A DNA stretch of 64,000 nt from Streptomyces griseorubiginosus (lineage in GTDB: Bacteria; Actinomycetota; Actinomycetes; Streptomycetales; Streptomycetaceae). The stretch is taken from positions 149,207-213,206 of the forward strand of contig NZ_KQ948738.1 in the NCBI RefSeq assembly GCF_001514195.1, given 5' to 3'. The notes below the pieces were generated by a model, which was not told where the DNA came from, did not search any database, and was given only the letters and a program-made list of their open reading frames with translations. The stretch's first letter is position 1, and each line of letters starts with the position of its first letter. Shown here piece after piece: positions 42,468 to 50,657 of this stretch. Made by a program: the position numbers and the translations under genes.

Positions 42468-42558
42468 CCGCATCCCGCGCGACACCGTTCGTTCCTCCGA
42501 CCTGGATATGCTCCGCCGACCGCCGTCGCCCCGAGGGCGTCGAGCAGTGGAGGAGTGG

Positions 42559-43881
42559 ATGAGCGTGGACCTGACCGGCGCGGCCTGGGACAGACAGCGC
42601 TGGGCCGCCCGGGTGTCGCTGGCAGCGGCGGCGCTCGCCGTGCTGCTGCCGCTCGCCTACGGCGGACTCGGCGGAGTGCTGCTGCTCGCGGCCGGCCTCG
42701 CGGGCGCGGCCGTCACAGCGGCGGCGCTGTGGTGGACGCTGACCCGGCGCGGCCCGGAGCGCTGGCTGTCGGCCGTGGTCACGGTCGTCACGCCCACCCT
42801 CCTCGTGGTGCTGTTCGCGGTGACGCTGGGCCGGGTGCTCCTGCTGTCCCTGGCGCTGTGGACCGTGGCCGTGTCGAGCGGACGGTACGCGCTGCGCAGC
42901 ACCGGCCGCCTCCCGCGGCGGACGAAGGAGCACCGGGCGCGGCCGGTGGAGCGGCCGTTCCTGATCATGAACCCCCGTTCCGGTGGCGGAAAGGTCGAGC
43001 GGTTCGCGCTGAAGGAGAAGGCCGAAGGGCTGGGGGCGCGGGTCGTGCTGCTCGACCCGGAGGAGCACCAGGACGTGACCGCGCTGGCACGGGCGGCCGT
43101 GGCGGAGGGCGCCGACCTGCTCGGCGTCGCGGGCGGTGACGGCACCCAGGCACTGGTCGCCGCCGTCGCCGCGGAACACGACCTGCCCTTCCTCGTCATC
43201 TCCGCCGGAACCCGCAACCACTTCGCCATGGACCTCGGCCTCGACCGCACCGACCCCTCGACCTGCCTGGACGCGCTCACCGACGGGGTCGAACTGCACG
43301 TGGACCTGGGTTTCGCCGGGGACCATCCGTTCGTCAACAACGCCTCCTTCGGCGCGTACGCGGCGGTCGTGCAGAGCCCCGCCTACCGCGACGACAAGAT
43401 CGGCACCACTCTGGAGCTCCTGCCCGACCTGCTCACCCGCCAGCGGGGCCCGCACCTGACCGCGCGGGTCGGCGACACCACCCTGGACGGACCACAGGCG
43501 GTACTGGTGAGCAACAACGCCTACCGCACCGGCGATCCGGCAGGTCTCGGCCGGCGTCGACGGCTCGACTCCGGGCGACTCGGCGTGCTCGGCGTCAAGG
43601 TGGACAGCGCGGCCGAGGCCGCGGCACTGCTGCTCGCTCCCGATCCGCAGGGGCTCGTGGTGCTGTCCGCGCGGGAGGCGGTCGTCGACGCCGACCGGAC
43701 GGAGATCGAGGTCGGCGTCGACGGCGAGGCGCTGGTCCTGCCCACCCCGGTCCACTGCCGTATCGCCCCGGGGGCACTGCGCGTCCGCGTACCGCGGAAA
43801 CGCCCCGGGGTGCCGGTGGAACAACCCCGCCTGAACTGGCGGCGGTTGCGGAAGCTCGCGGCGACGGCCGGGCGGGGTTGA
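42559..43881 (+). CDS. Diacylglycerol kinase catalytic domain protein (lipid kinase)
   Basis: 440-residue protein. The N-terminal part (about residues 10-110) has three or four hydrophobic segments, probably membrane helices. The DAGK/sphingosine-kinase catalytic domain follows: FLIMNPRSGGGKVERFA, VAGGDGTQALVAAV (the GGDGT motif, about 195-208), SAGTRNHFAMDLGLD and VLVSNNAYRTG. ATG 42559 has GGAGGAG close upstream. It would phosphorylate diacylglycerol or a related lipid at the membrane. Its stop region is duplicated in the following 42-bp repeat. Confidence 0.9.
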   Translation: MSVDLTGAAWDRQRWAARVSLAAAALAVLLPLAYGGLGGVLLLAAGLAGAAVTAAALWWTLTRRGPERWLSAVVTVVTPTLLVVLFAVTLGRVLLLSLALWTVAVSSGRYALRSTGRLPRRTKEHRARPVERPFLIMNPRSGGGKVERFALKEKAEGLGARVVLLDPEEHQDVTALARAAVAEGADLLGVAGGDGTQALVAAVAAEHDLPFLVISAGTRNHFAMDLGLDRTDPSTCLDALTDGVELHVDLGFAGDHPFVNNASFGAYAAVVQSPAYRDDKIGTTLELLPDLLTRQRGPHLTARVGDTTLDGPQAVLVSNNAYRTGDPAGLGRRRRLDSGRLGVLGVKVDSAAEAAALLLAPDPQGLVVLSAREAVVDADRTEIEVGVDGEALVLPTPVHCRIAPGALRVRVPRKRPGVPVEQPRLNWRRLRKLAATAGRG

Positions 43882-43932
43882 GCCGCGGGAATTGAGCCTG
43901 CGGCGACGGCCGGGCGAGCCTGAGCCGTAGGG
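43858..43932. repeat. 42-bp duplication of a gene tail
   Basis: 43858-43890 (the end of the lipid kinase gene with its TGA at 43879-43881) reappears imperfectly at 43900-43932, with a TGA at the matching position 43921-43923. This is two copies of a gene end. Confidence 0.75.
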
Positions 43933-43944
43933 GTTCAGCCCCGG

Positions 43945-46530
43945 TCAGGCAGGCCCCTCCCCCTGGGCCAGCGGTGTCACCGTCACCTGGTCGATGACGG
44001 GGGCGTACGCGGAGCGCCGGCCGTAGGTGTCCTCGGTGCCGCCGACCAGGTCGGGGAGCCGGTCGGAGGTGAAGGTGACGGTGTTGGGGCCCGGGCGCAG
44101 GGTGACGGGCACGGCGAGCGTCCAGAAGTTGTTGAAGTGGAAGGTCGTGGGGAACAGGACCCGGTGCGCGGGGCCGCCGTTGACGGAGATGTCGGCGTGG
44201 CGGCAGACCGGGTCCGGGTTGTAGTGGGTGGAGGGCGGCTGCTCGCCGTTGGAGTAGCGCACGGTCAGCGCGTGGCGGCCGGCGCGGTCCGCGGTGACCG
44301 TCAGGGAGAGCGCGTTGGCCGGCCCGGCGCCGACTCCCTCGACCGCCTTGCCGCCGTGGGCGCAGGAGTGTCCGACCACCCTCGCGGTCCCGGTCAGGAC
44401 GCCCTCCTCGGCGGCGTACACGCTCGTGGGCAGCAGGCCGCGCGAGGGGGCGATCCGCAGCCGGTCCACGATCAGGCGGTCCGAGGCGCCGGTGACGGTG
44501 ATCTTGTTGACGCCGCCGGCCAGGAAGAGCGGTACGGCACCGCGCTCGACGCGTCCGATCTCCTCGCCGTTGACGCTCAACACCCCTTCCCCGGGCCCGA
44601 GTACGTCGAGGGTCACGGAGGCTTCGCCGTCGTCGGCCGCGTGTGCCCAGAAGGTGACGGTGCCGCCGCGCGGGAGCACGGCGACTCCGGGTCCCGAGGC
44701 ACCTCGATGGGCGTGGCTGACCCGGGCGCCCCCGCCGAGATCCGCGAACTCGGCGTCGTACAGGGCGGTTTCGTCCTCGCCCCGCAGGACGAGGTCCAGC
44801 TTGTCGACGACCGCGTCGCCCTGGGTGACACCGAGCTCGGGGTCCTGGGCGGCGAGGGTGATCCGGTGCCGGCCCGCGGTCAGCCGCACCCGGGTGTCGG
44901 TGTGCCCCCACACCGCCCACTTGTAGCCGAGCGGCAGCCGCAGTTCGCGCGGGTCCTCGCCGTCGACGCGCAGGAAGACGTTGGTGGGGCCCTGTTCGCG
45001 CACGAGGTCCGCCAGATTGTGCGAGTTGGCGAACACCAGCAGCTCGTACGTGCCGTCCTGCGGGACCTCGACATCGAAGGCGAGCACCCCGTCGGAACCG
45101 GTGCGCAGGCCGCCCACGTGGTAGCCGCCGGAAGTGGCGAACCGGTCGACGGCGGACGGGGAGCCCTCGGGCCCGTTCTTCGTGTAGCCGCCGCCCGTGT
45201 AGGTCGCGTCCTCGGCTTCGTACGTCCCCCGCCAACGCACCGCAGGCGGCAGGGACTTGGCCCCGTTGCCGCCGGGCGACAGGATCACCTGGCAGGCCGA
45301 CATGGCGTCGAGGCCGGTCAGACCGACCGTCACCATGCCCTCGACGACCGGCAGTTCCTCGTCCCGCAGCCGCAACGGCTGTTCGGAGGCGCCCACTTGG
45401 CCCGTCCAGGGGATCTCCACGAGCCGGACGTGGACCACGGAGCCGAAGACCTCCTCGTCCACGTGCTCGAAGACGAGGTCGGCGGCGCCCCCGGCTCCGC
45501 CGAACAGCGCCCGGGCCTGCCGCTTCCCACGGTCGAGGGTGGCGACGCCCTGGAGGGTGTACTGCACGTTGGGGTGCGGGGCGACGACCCGGACGGTGTT
45601 GCCGGTCAGCTGTCCGTAGGCGTTGTACAGCCACCACTGGCCGTTGGCCTTGTTCGCCTCCACCGCCGAGTCGTTGAGATTGCCGGCGATGTTCCAGTAG
45701 GCGAGGTCGGCGTCGACCTTCGACTCCTCGATCGCGGCGATCCACTGGATCATCTGGCCGGGCACCGAGACGTGGTAGTTGTGGGCGTACTCGTTGATGT
45801 TGACGGGCAGCGGGCCGATGCCCAACTCACGCTCCAGCGCGCGGTACTTGGCTGTGTTCGTGCGGACCTCGGCGGGCGAGGACAGTTCGTGCCAGGTGAC
45901 GATGTCGGGGAGCACGTCCCGGGACTTCGCGAACTCCAGGAAGTCCCTGACCTCGGGGTACAGGACGCAGGTGTTGGGTCCGGCGATGCGCGCGCCCGGG
46001 TCGAGGTCCTTGATGAGACGGTAGGCGGCCTCCCAGGCGCCGAAGTAGTGGTCGGGCCGGATCCGCCAGGAGACCCCGTCGTAGCTCCACTCCCCCTCGC
46101 CGAACATGTTGCCCTCGGGCTCGTTGAACGGCACGTACACGACGTGCGACCTCAACTCCCCCAGGGTGAGGACGTGTTCGACCTGGCGGCGGATCACGTC
46201 CAGGTGTCCGGCGAGCCGCTCCTCGCCGGTGGCGCCGGGCCACTCGTAGGGGAAACCGCGGTAGAAGTCGGGCAGATAGACGTAGACGTCCTTGCCGCCG
46301 GCCGCCACGAAGGGCGGCAGGATCTCCAGGGCGTCACCGCCGGGATGCTGGACGCCGTCCTGGGCCTTGGTGGTCACCGTGCGCGGGTACATGCCCTCGA
46401 CCACCACGCGGCTGGGCACTCCGTCGCCGTAGAGGCCGTAGAGCGTGCCGCTCGCTCCGCCGTGGAAGGGGCCGGTCTCGGTGCCGAGGTCGATGGTGAG
46501 CCGGTCGGGGGTGGGGACTTCGGCTGTCAC
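43945..46530 (-). CDS. Glycoside hydrolase (clan GH-A) with carbohydrate-binding-like modules
   Basis: 861-residue protein. Residues 1 to about 345 form a TIM barrel with VVYVPFNEPEGNMF (acid/base Glu in NEP) and LPVNINEYAHNYH (nucleophile Glu), the layout of GH39-like xylosidases and relatives. After a linker (about 345-480), CBM35-like beta-sandwiches follow at about 485-610, 610-745 and 745-860 (first starting TYEAEDATYTGGGYTKN). No signal peptide is present, so it seems intracellular or exported by another route. GTG 46530 has AAGGAGGG seven bases upstream. Substrate is unknown; plant polysaccharide oligosaccharides are possible. The downstream neighbour is the lipid kinase, convergent. 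Confidence 0.85.
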   Translation of the reverse strand: MTAEVPTPDRLTIDLGTETGPFHGGASGTLYGLYGDGVPSRVVVEGMYPRTVTTKAQDGVQHPGGDALEILPPFVAAGGKDVYVYLPDFYRGFPYEWPGATGEERLAGHLDVIRRQVEHVLTLGELRSHVVYVPFNEPEGNMFGEGEWSYDGVSWRIRPDHYFGAWEAAYRLIKDLDPGARIAGPNTCVLYPEVRDFLEFAKSRDVLPDIVTWHELSSPAEVRTNTAKYRALERELGIGPLPVNINEYAHNYHVSVPGQMIQWIAAIEESKVDADLAYWNIAGNLNDSAVEANKANGQWWLYNAYGQLTGNTVRVVAPHPNVQYTLQGVATLDRGKRQARALFGGAGGAADLVFEHVDEEVFGSVVHVRLVEIPWTGQVGASEQPLRLRDEELPVVEGMVTVGLTGLDAMSACQVILSPGGNGAKSLPPAVRWRGTYEAEDATYTGGGYTKNGPEGSPSAVDRFATSGGYHVGGLRTGSDGVLAFDVEVPQDGTYELLVFANSHNLADLVREQGPTNVFLRVDGEDPRELRLPLGYKWAVWGHTDTRVRLTAGRHRITLAAQDPELGVTQGDAVVDKLDLVLRGEDETALYDAEFADLGGGARVSHAHRGASGPGVAVLPRGGTVTFWAHAADDGEASVTLDVLGPGEGVLSVNGEEIGRVERGAVPLFLAGGVNKITVTGASDRLIVDRLRIAPSRGLLPTSVYAAEEGVLTGTARVVGHSCAHGGKAVEGVGAGPANALSLTVTADRAGRHALTVRYSNGEQPPSTHYNPDPVCRHADISVNGGPAHRVLFPTTFHFNNFWTLAVPVTLRPGPNTVTFTSDRLPDLVGGTEDTYGRRSAYAPVIDQVTVTPLAQGEGPA

Positions 46531-46662
46531 GGCAACCCTCCTTCGTTCGAGATTCCGCACGACGGTCGATGATCCGCACCGACCTGGACGAACGTAGGAA
46601 GCGGGGATGCGCCGCGTCAACAGGCGACAGGTTCAAGAACTTCCGAAACCGCAGGTCGGGGG

Positions 46663-46761
46663 CAGACCCGCAGCGCTCCGGGGGCTGTCCTCCAGTCAGG
46701 CCCGCAGCACTCGGGGACTGCCCTCCAATCAGGCCCGCAGCACGCCGAGGCTGCCCTCCAG
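46663..46761. repeat. Three 33-bp copies of a gene tail with stop codon
   Basis: The unit at 46729-46761 is the coding end of the MarR gene (LEGSLGVLRA then TGA). The next copy, 46696-46728, reads LEGSPRVLRA then TGA, and 46663-46695 reads LEDSPRSAAGL with no stop. Units are in the same frame and spaced exactly 33 bp. Confidence 0.95.
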
Positions 46762-47268
46762 TCGGGCGAGCAGTTCGCCGAGCCGGGTGGCGAGCTCGTC
46801 CCGCGCCTCGGGGGCGAGGACGGACAGCACGGCCGTCTCGTAGGCCAGTTGCTCGGGGAGGATCCCGTCGACCAGCTCGCGCCCGGCGTCGGTGAGCCGG
46901 ACGTGGGCGACCCGGCGGTCGCGGGTGTCGCCCCGGCGCTCCACCAACCCTCGCTCGGTCAGCTGCTTGAGGCGTTTGGTGACGGCGGCACCGGAGGAGA
47001 AGGTCTCGCGGGCCAGGTCGCCGGGGGTGAGTTCGTGGCCGGTGCGGCGCAGGGCGCCGAGCAGGTCGAACTCGGGGCGGCTGAGCCCGGCCCGGCGCAG
47101 CGGTGCGTCCTCGGCCTGCTGGAGGAGGGCGGCGCAGCGGTTGACCCGGCCGATGATCTCCATGGGGCCGGTGTCGAGGCCCGGGTGGACGGTCTGCCAC
47201 TGCCGGACGACGGCGGCGACGGTGTCGTTCCTCGCCGCGTCCGCCGCTCGTCCGTTCGCTGCCGTCAT
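46729..47268 (-). CDS. MarR family transcriptional regulator
   Basis: 179-residue winged-helix regulator starting at ATG 47268. The MarR core is at about residues 50-150: LSRPEFDLLGALRRTGHELTPGDLARETFSSGAAVTKRLKQLTERGLVERRGDTRDRRVAHVRLTDAGREL. The last helices support dimerisation. ATG 47268 overlaps the FUSC stop by four bases (ATGA), so the two are translationally coupled, with FUSC first. A TTTAC-CA-GTAAA palindrome lies just upstream of FUSC at 48990-49001, as expected for a self-regulated operon. Its C-terminal codons are repeated downstream. Confidence 0.9.
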   Translation of the reverse strand: MTAANGRAADAARNDTVAAVVRQWQTVHPGLDTGPMEIIGRVNRCAALLQQAEDAPLRRAGLSRPEFDLLGALRRTGHELTPGDLARETFSSGAAVTKRLKQLTERGLVERRGDTRDRRVAHVRLTDAGRELVDGILPEQLAYETAVLSVLAPEARDELATRLGELLARLEGSLGVLRA

Positions 47269-48968
47269 GCGTCTGCGCCCTCCGCTCTGTGGTGCCGGAC
47301 CGTCGCGGCGAGCGTACGGTGTCCGTTCCGCTCGGCGTGCACGACCCTCTCCTGGGGCAGGGCCCGCTGCCACCATTCGCCGGAGGCGGCCTCGACTCCG
47401 GCACGCAGGTCCACCAGGGCGGCGGCGAGGACACGCCGGGCGTGATCCAGCGCGCCGGGTGCCGGGCGAGGGTCCGCGAGGAGCCGTGCGGTGCGCTCCC
47501 GCGCCCCTTCCACGGCGGCCAGTGCCCGCTCGACCCGGTCGCCGGCCCGCCGGTTGGTGACGGCGACGGCGGCGAGGAACCCCACCACGGCACCGACGAG
47601 GGTGTCCACGAGCCGCTCGGTGATCAGCCGGCCCGGCTCCTGGTATCCGGCGAACTCGGTGATGAGCAGTGCCATCGGGGTCACACAGATGCTGCCCAGC
47701 CAGTAGTTGCGGGCGATGAGCGCCTCGGCGCCGAAGTTGAACGCGAGGCAGCACAGCACGAGCGCCGCCGCCCCGAGGTGCGCGAGCGGGACCACGGCGG
47801 CGAACACCAGCACCCCGACGAGGTTGCCGACGACCCGCTGGACGCCCCGGCTCCAGGTGAGGGTGATGTTGGCCTGGTAGAGGGAGGCCGCGGTGACCAG
47901 TGCCCAGTAGGGGCGGCCGACACCGAGCGCGAGGGAGGCGTATCCGGCCAGGGCACAGCCGAGGGCGGTACGTACGGCGATCGGGGCAAGGGGTCCGAGG
48001 GCGCGCCACCAGGGGTGGGCGGTGAGGGCCAGTTCGACGTCCACGCCGAGGAGTTCGTCGTCGTACGGCGCCTTGGGCACCGGTCCGTTGCCGCGCAGTG
48101 CGCGGGCCCAGGCGCGCAGTCGGGCCGGGTCCGTGTCGGCGGGGGCGGCGAGGGCGATCTCGGCGCGGACGACGAGGCGTTCGAGGGCGCGCCGGGTCTC
48201 TGAGCGGGCTCCGCGCGAGAGAAGGGTGTGCCAGGCGGACTGGACGGCGGTGTGGGCGGTCCGGCTCTCGGGAGTCAGGTCGGAGTGGGCGCTTCGGCTC
48301 TCCTCGGTCCGGCCGGCGTGGGCGTTTCGGCTCGCCTCGGTCCGGCCGGCCTGAGCGCTTCGGCTCGCCTCGGCGAGGCCGGCATGGGCGTTTCGGCTCT
48401 CCACGTACGCCGCGGCGGCGAGCAGGGCGTGGGCGGTGGCCCGTCGCTCCGGGCCGTGCGGGCGCAGCAGGCCGGGTGCCATGCAGACCAGCCAGGCCCA
48501 GGCGCCCGCCGCGAGGGCCAGGGCGAGGTGGCCGGGGACCTGGGCGAGGGTCTGCGGGGCGAACAGGGCGGCGGAGCTGATGAAGGTCAGGATCACGTGG
48601 CCCGGCGGGCCGATCCGGGTCGCGTCGCACAGGGCCTTCTGCACGGCGGCCAGCAGGGCGCCCACGGTGACGAGGACGACCGCGCTGCCGGTGAGGGAGG
48701 CGGCGACCAGAGCGACGCCGAGGCCGGTGACCATGCCGAGCAGCACCCAGGCCAGGACGCGGGCCCGGGCGGCGTAGGGCCGGCTGTGGGCGTACAGGGC
48801 GCACAGGGAACCGGCCATGGTGTACATCGCCAGATCGAGCCGGCCGAGGGCCAGCAGGGTCAGGTTGGGCGGGGCGACCGCGACGACCACGCTGAGGGCG
48901 GGCTTGAACCAGATGTCCGAGGGCCTGCCCAGGCGCAGCACACCGGTCAGCGGGAGTCGAGCGTTCAT
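47265..48968 (-). CDS. FUSC family membrane protein
   Basis: 567-residue membrane protein of the fusaric-acid-resistance/aromatic acid exporter type. Two blocks of about five to six transmembrane helices (roughly residues 20-165 and 345-480) flank a large cytoplasmic domain. That domain holds tandem 11-residue repeats (SRNAHAGLAEA, SRSAQAGRTEA, SRNAHAGRTEE, SRSAHSDLTPE) coded at about 48245-48402, a coiled, charged segment not expected in every member. Start ATG 48968. It is the first gene of an operon with the MarR regulator. FUSC proteins are thought to export organic acids or drugs; the substrate is unknown. Confidence 0.87.
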   Translation of the reverse strand: MNARLPLTGVLRLGRPSDIWFKPALSVVVAVAPPNLTLLALGRLDLAMYTMAGSLCALYAHSRPYAARARVLAWVLLGMVTGLGVALVAASLTGSAVVLVTVGALLAAVQKALCDATRIGPPGHVILTFISSAALFAPQTLAQVPGHLALALAAGAWAWLVCMAPGLLRPHGPERRATAHALLAAAAYVESRNAHAGLAEASRSAQAGRTEASRNAHAGRTEESRSAHSDLTPESRTAHTAVQSAWHTLLSRGARSETRRALERLVVRAEIALAAPADTDPARLRAWARALRGNGPVPKAPYDDELLGVDVELALTAHPWWRALGPLAPIAVRTALGCALAGYASLALGVGRPYWALVTAASLYQANITLTWSRGVQRVVGNLVGVLVFAAVVPLAHLGAAALVLCCLAFNFGAEALIARNYWLGSICVTPMALLITEFAGYQEPGRLITERLVDTLVGAVVGFLAAVAVTNRRAGDRVERALAAVEGARERTARLLADPRPAPGALDHARRVLAAALVDLRAGVEAASGEWWQRALPQERVVHAERNGHRTLAATVRHHRAEGADA

Positions 48969-48989
48969 GGACACAACCTTAACAGGTGT

Positions 48990-49001
48990 TTTACCAGTAA
49001 A
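48990..49001. promoter_or_regulatory. MarR-type palindrome TTTAC-CA-GTAAA
   Basis: Perfect 5-bp arms, 22 bp upstream of the FUSC start. It probably binds the MarR protein encoded in the same operon and overlaps the likely promoter. The AT-rich sequence stands out. Confidence 0.7.
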
Positions 49002-49134
49002 CGATCTGACGTCTGGCGTCACCTGCTTCGACCTGTCGTGCTCCGTCGCACGCTCCCCGCGTACACCCTTGCGCTCGATTGCGCGCCGCACGGCCCGGGC
49101 ATTCCTTGACCGACCGTCGACGGGGGAGGTGGAC

Positions 49135-49665
49135 GTGCACGGACCGGCTTCGCCCGGCTGGCTGCTGGTGGCACTCTGCGCGGCGACCGGGGCGTACTGC
49201 CTGCTGCGGATGCGCAGCGGCGTCGAGGAGCAGCGCCGGGCCGCGGGCGGCGAGGCGCTGATGGGTTTCGGCATGGCCGCGATGGCCGTACCGACCGCGG
49301 TGTTCACGCCGCCGTCGTGGGCCTGGCCGCTCTACACGGCCGTGTTCGGGGCCGCCGCGCTGCGCGCGCTGTGGGCGGCCCGCACGAGCGCCCACCATCT
49401 GCACCACCTGGTGGGGGCCGGGGCCATGGTCTACATGGCGGTGGCGATGGCGTCCTCGACCGGACACCACGGCGGCGCGGGAGTGCCCCTCGTGACGGGC
49501 CTGCTGCTCCTCTACTTCACCGGATACGTCCTGCTGTCCGGCGTCCGTCTGATACCCGTGACCGCCGGCGTCGGAGCCGTCGGCTGGGCCGACCGGCCCG
49601 AACTCGCGCGGGCGTGCCGGCTGTCGATGGGCATCGGGATGGTGGCCATGCTGCTGACGATGTGA
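49135..49665 (+). CDS. DUF5134-like membrane protein
   Basis: 176-residue integral membrane protein with about five transmembrane helices (from residue 8 onward; WLLVALCAATGAYCLL; GFGMAAMAVPTAVF; LYTAVFGAAALRALW; GAGAMVYMAVAMA; LLLLYFTGYVLLSG). A His-rich loop (TSAHHLHHLVG, about residues 85-95) may bind metal. I associate it with DUF5134 from memory; function unknown. GTG 49135 follows GGAGG five bases upstream; GTG 49129 is an alternative. It is divergent from the FUSC operon. Confidence 0.65.
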   Translation: MHGPASPGWLLVALCAATGAYCLLRMRSGVEEQRRAAGGEALMGFGMAAMAVPTAVFTPPSWAWPLYTAVFGAAALRALWAARTSAHHLHHLVGAGAMVYMAVAMASSTGHHGGAGVPLVTGLLLLYFTGYVLLSGVRLIPVTAGVGAVGWADRPELARACRLSMGIGMVAMLLTM

Positions 49666-49701
49666 GACGGGGGCGCGCCGAGCCTGCCGCTTGCGGCGTG
49701 A

Positions 49702-49839
49702 TCGCCCGGTCGTCTCTTTCGGCACGGCCACCCGTTCACCTTCGTCGCGGCCGCCCGTTCATCCTCGGCACGGCCGCCCGTTCATCCTCGGCACGGCCAC
49801 TCGGTCGTCCTCGGCACGGCCGCTCGCAGTCGCCCTGAC
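49702..49839. repeat. 23-bp tandem repeat array
   Basis: Five units of 23 bp, 49725-49747, 49748-49770, 49771-49793, 49794-49816 and 49817-49839, most reading CGGCCGCCCGTTCATCCTCG-like; the second and third are identical. A further degenerate copy precedes them (49702-49724). The array fills the gap between the DUF5134 and PAP2 genes. Confidence 0.9.
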
Positions 49840-49885
49840 CCCGGGGATTCGCCTCAAGGCGCACCGGTCGGCGAGGATCGTTGCT

Positions 49886-50605
49886 ATGCACACCCCGTCC
49901 GTCGCCTCCCCGCCCCGACCGCCGGAGCACCGGACCACGGCTCGCGCCACCGGTGTCCTCGCCCTGTGCTCGGCGCTGCTGCTCGTGCTGGTCGTCGCCG
50001 GGTGGAGCCCGCTGCTCACCGCCGACGGCGACATCGCCGACACCACCCACCGCTGGGCGGTGGACGAACCGGGGCTCACGCATGTCTTCCGGATCCTCTC
50101 CGACTGGGTCTGGGACCCCTGGACGATGCGCATCCTGGCCGCGGTCGCGGCGATCTGGCTGGTGTGGCGGCGCAACGCCCGCTGGACGGCCGTATGGCTG
50201 GTGGCCGCCTGTGCGGTGGGCACCCTGGTCCAGCAGGCCCTGAAGGCCGCGGTCGGCCGCGAACGCCCCGTCTGGCCGGACCCCGTCGACACCGCGCACT
50301 TCGCCGCCTACCCCTCGGGACATGCCCTGACGGCCACGGTCGTCTGCGGCCTGCTGCTGTGGCTCCTGCATCATGAGGGCGTCGGCGGCGCACTGTGGGG
50401 CACGGCCCTGGCAGTCGCCGTGCTCTCCGTCGCGGGCGTGGGCCTCACACGCATCTGGCTGGGCGTCCACTGGCCCTCGGACGTTCTGGGCGGATGGGTC
50501 CTGGGCGCGACCCTGGTGGCGCTGGCCATCCTGGTCCACCGGCGATGGGGGCCGGGCGGGCCCGAGGGACAACTGAAGCCGGAGGCGGGCCCGCACGACG
50601 ACTGA
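49886..50605 (+). CDS. PAP2 family phosphatase
   Basis: 239-residue membrane phosphatase with about five transmembrane helices. All three catalytic motifs are intact: KAAVGRERP (KxxxxxxRP, about residues 124-132), AAYPSGHALT (PSGH, about 145-154) and TRIWLGVHWPSD (RxxxxxHxxxD, about 192-203). It would dephosphorylate lipid phosphates such as phosphatidate or undecaprenyl pyrophosphate. ATG 49886 lacks a clear ribosome binding site; a GAGGAT element seven bases upstream could be a -10 of a leaderless mRNA. Its C-terminal codons (LKPEAGPHDD) are duplicated after the stop. Confidence 0.92.
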   Translation: MHTPSVASPPRPPEHRTTARATGVLALCSALLLVLVVAGWSPLLTADGDIADTTHRWAVDEPGLTHVFRILSDWVWDPWTMRILAAVAAIWLVWRRNARWTAVWLVAACAVGTLVQQALKAAVGRERPVWPDPVDTAHFAAYPSGHALTATVVCGLLLWLLHHEGVGGALWGTALAVAVLSVAGVGLTRIWLGVHWPSDVLGGWVLGATLVALAILVHRRWGPGGPEGQLKPEAGPHDD

Positions 50606-50630
50606 AGCCGGGGGCGGGCCCGCACGACGA
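50573..50630. repeat. 29-bp duplication of a gene tail
   Basis: 50573-50601 and 50602-50630 differ at one position. The first copy codes the PAP2 C-terminus (LKPEAGPHDD) with the stop TGA at the junction, and the second copy ends at a TGA too. Confidence 0.92.
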
Positions 50631-50657
50631 CTGAGCACGTACGCCTAAGATCGCCGC

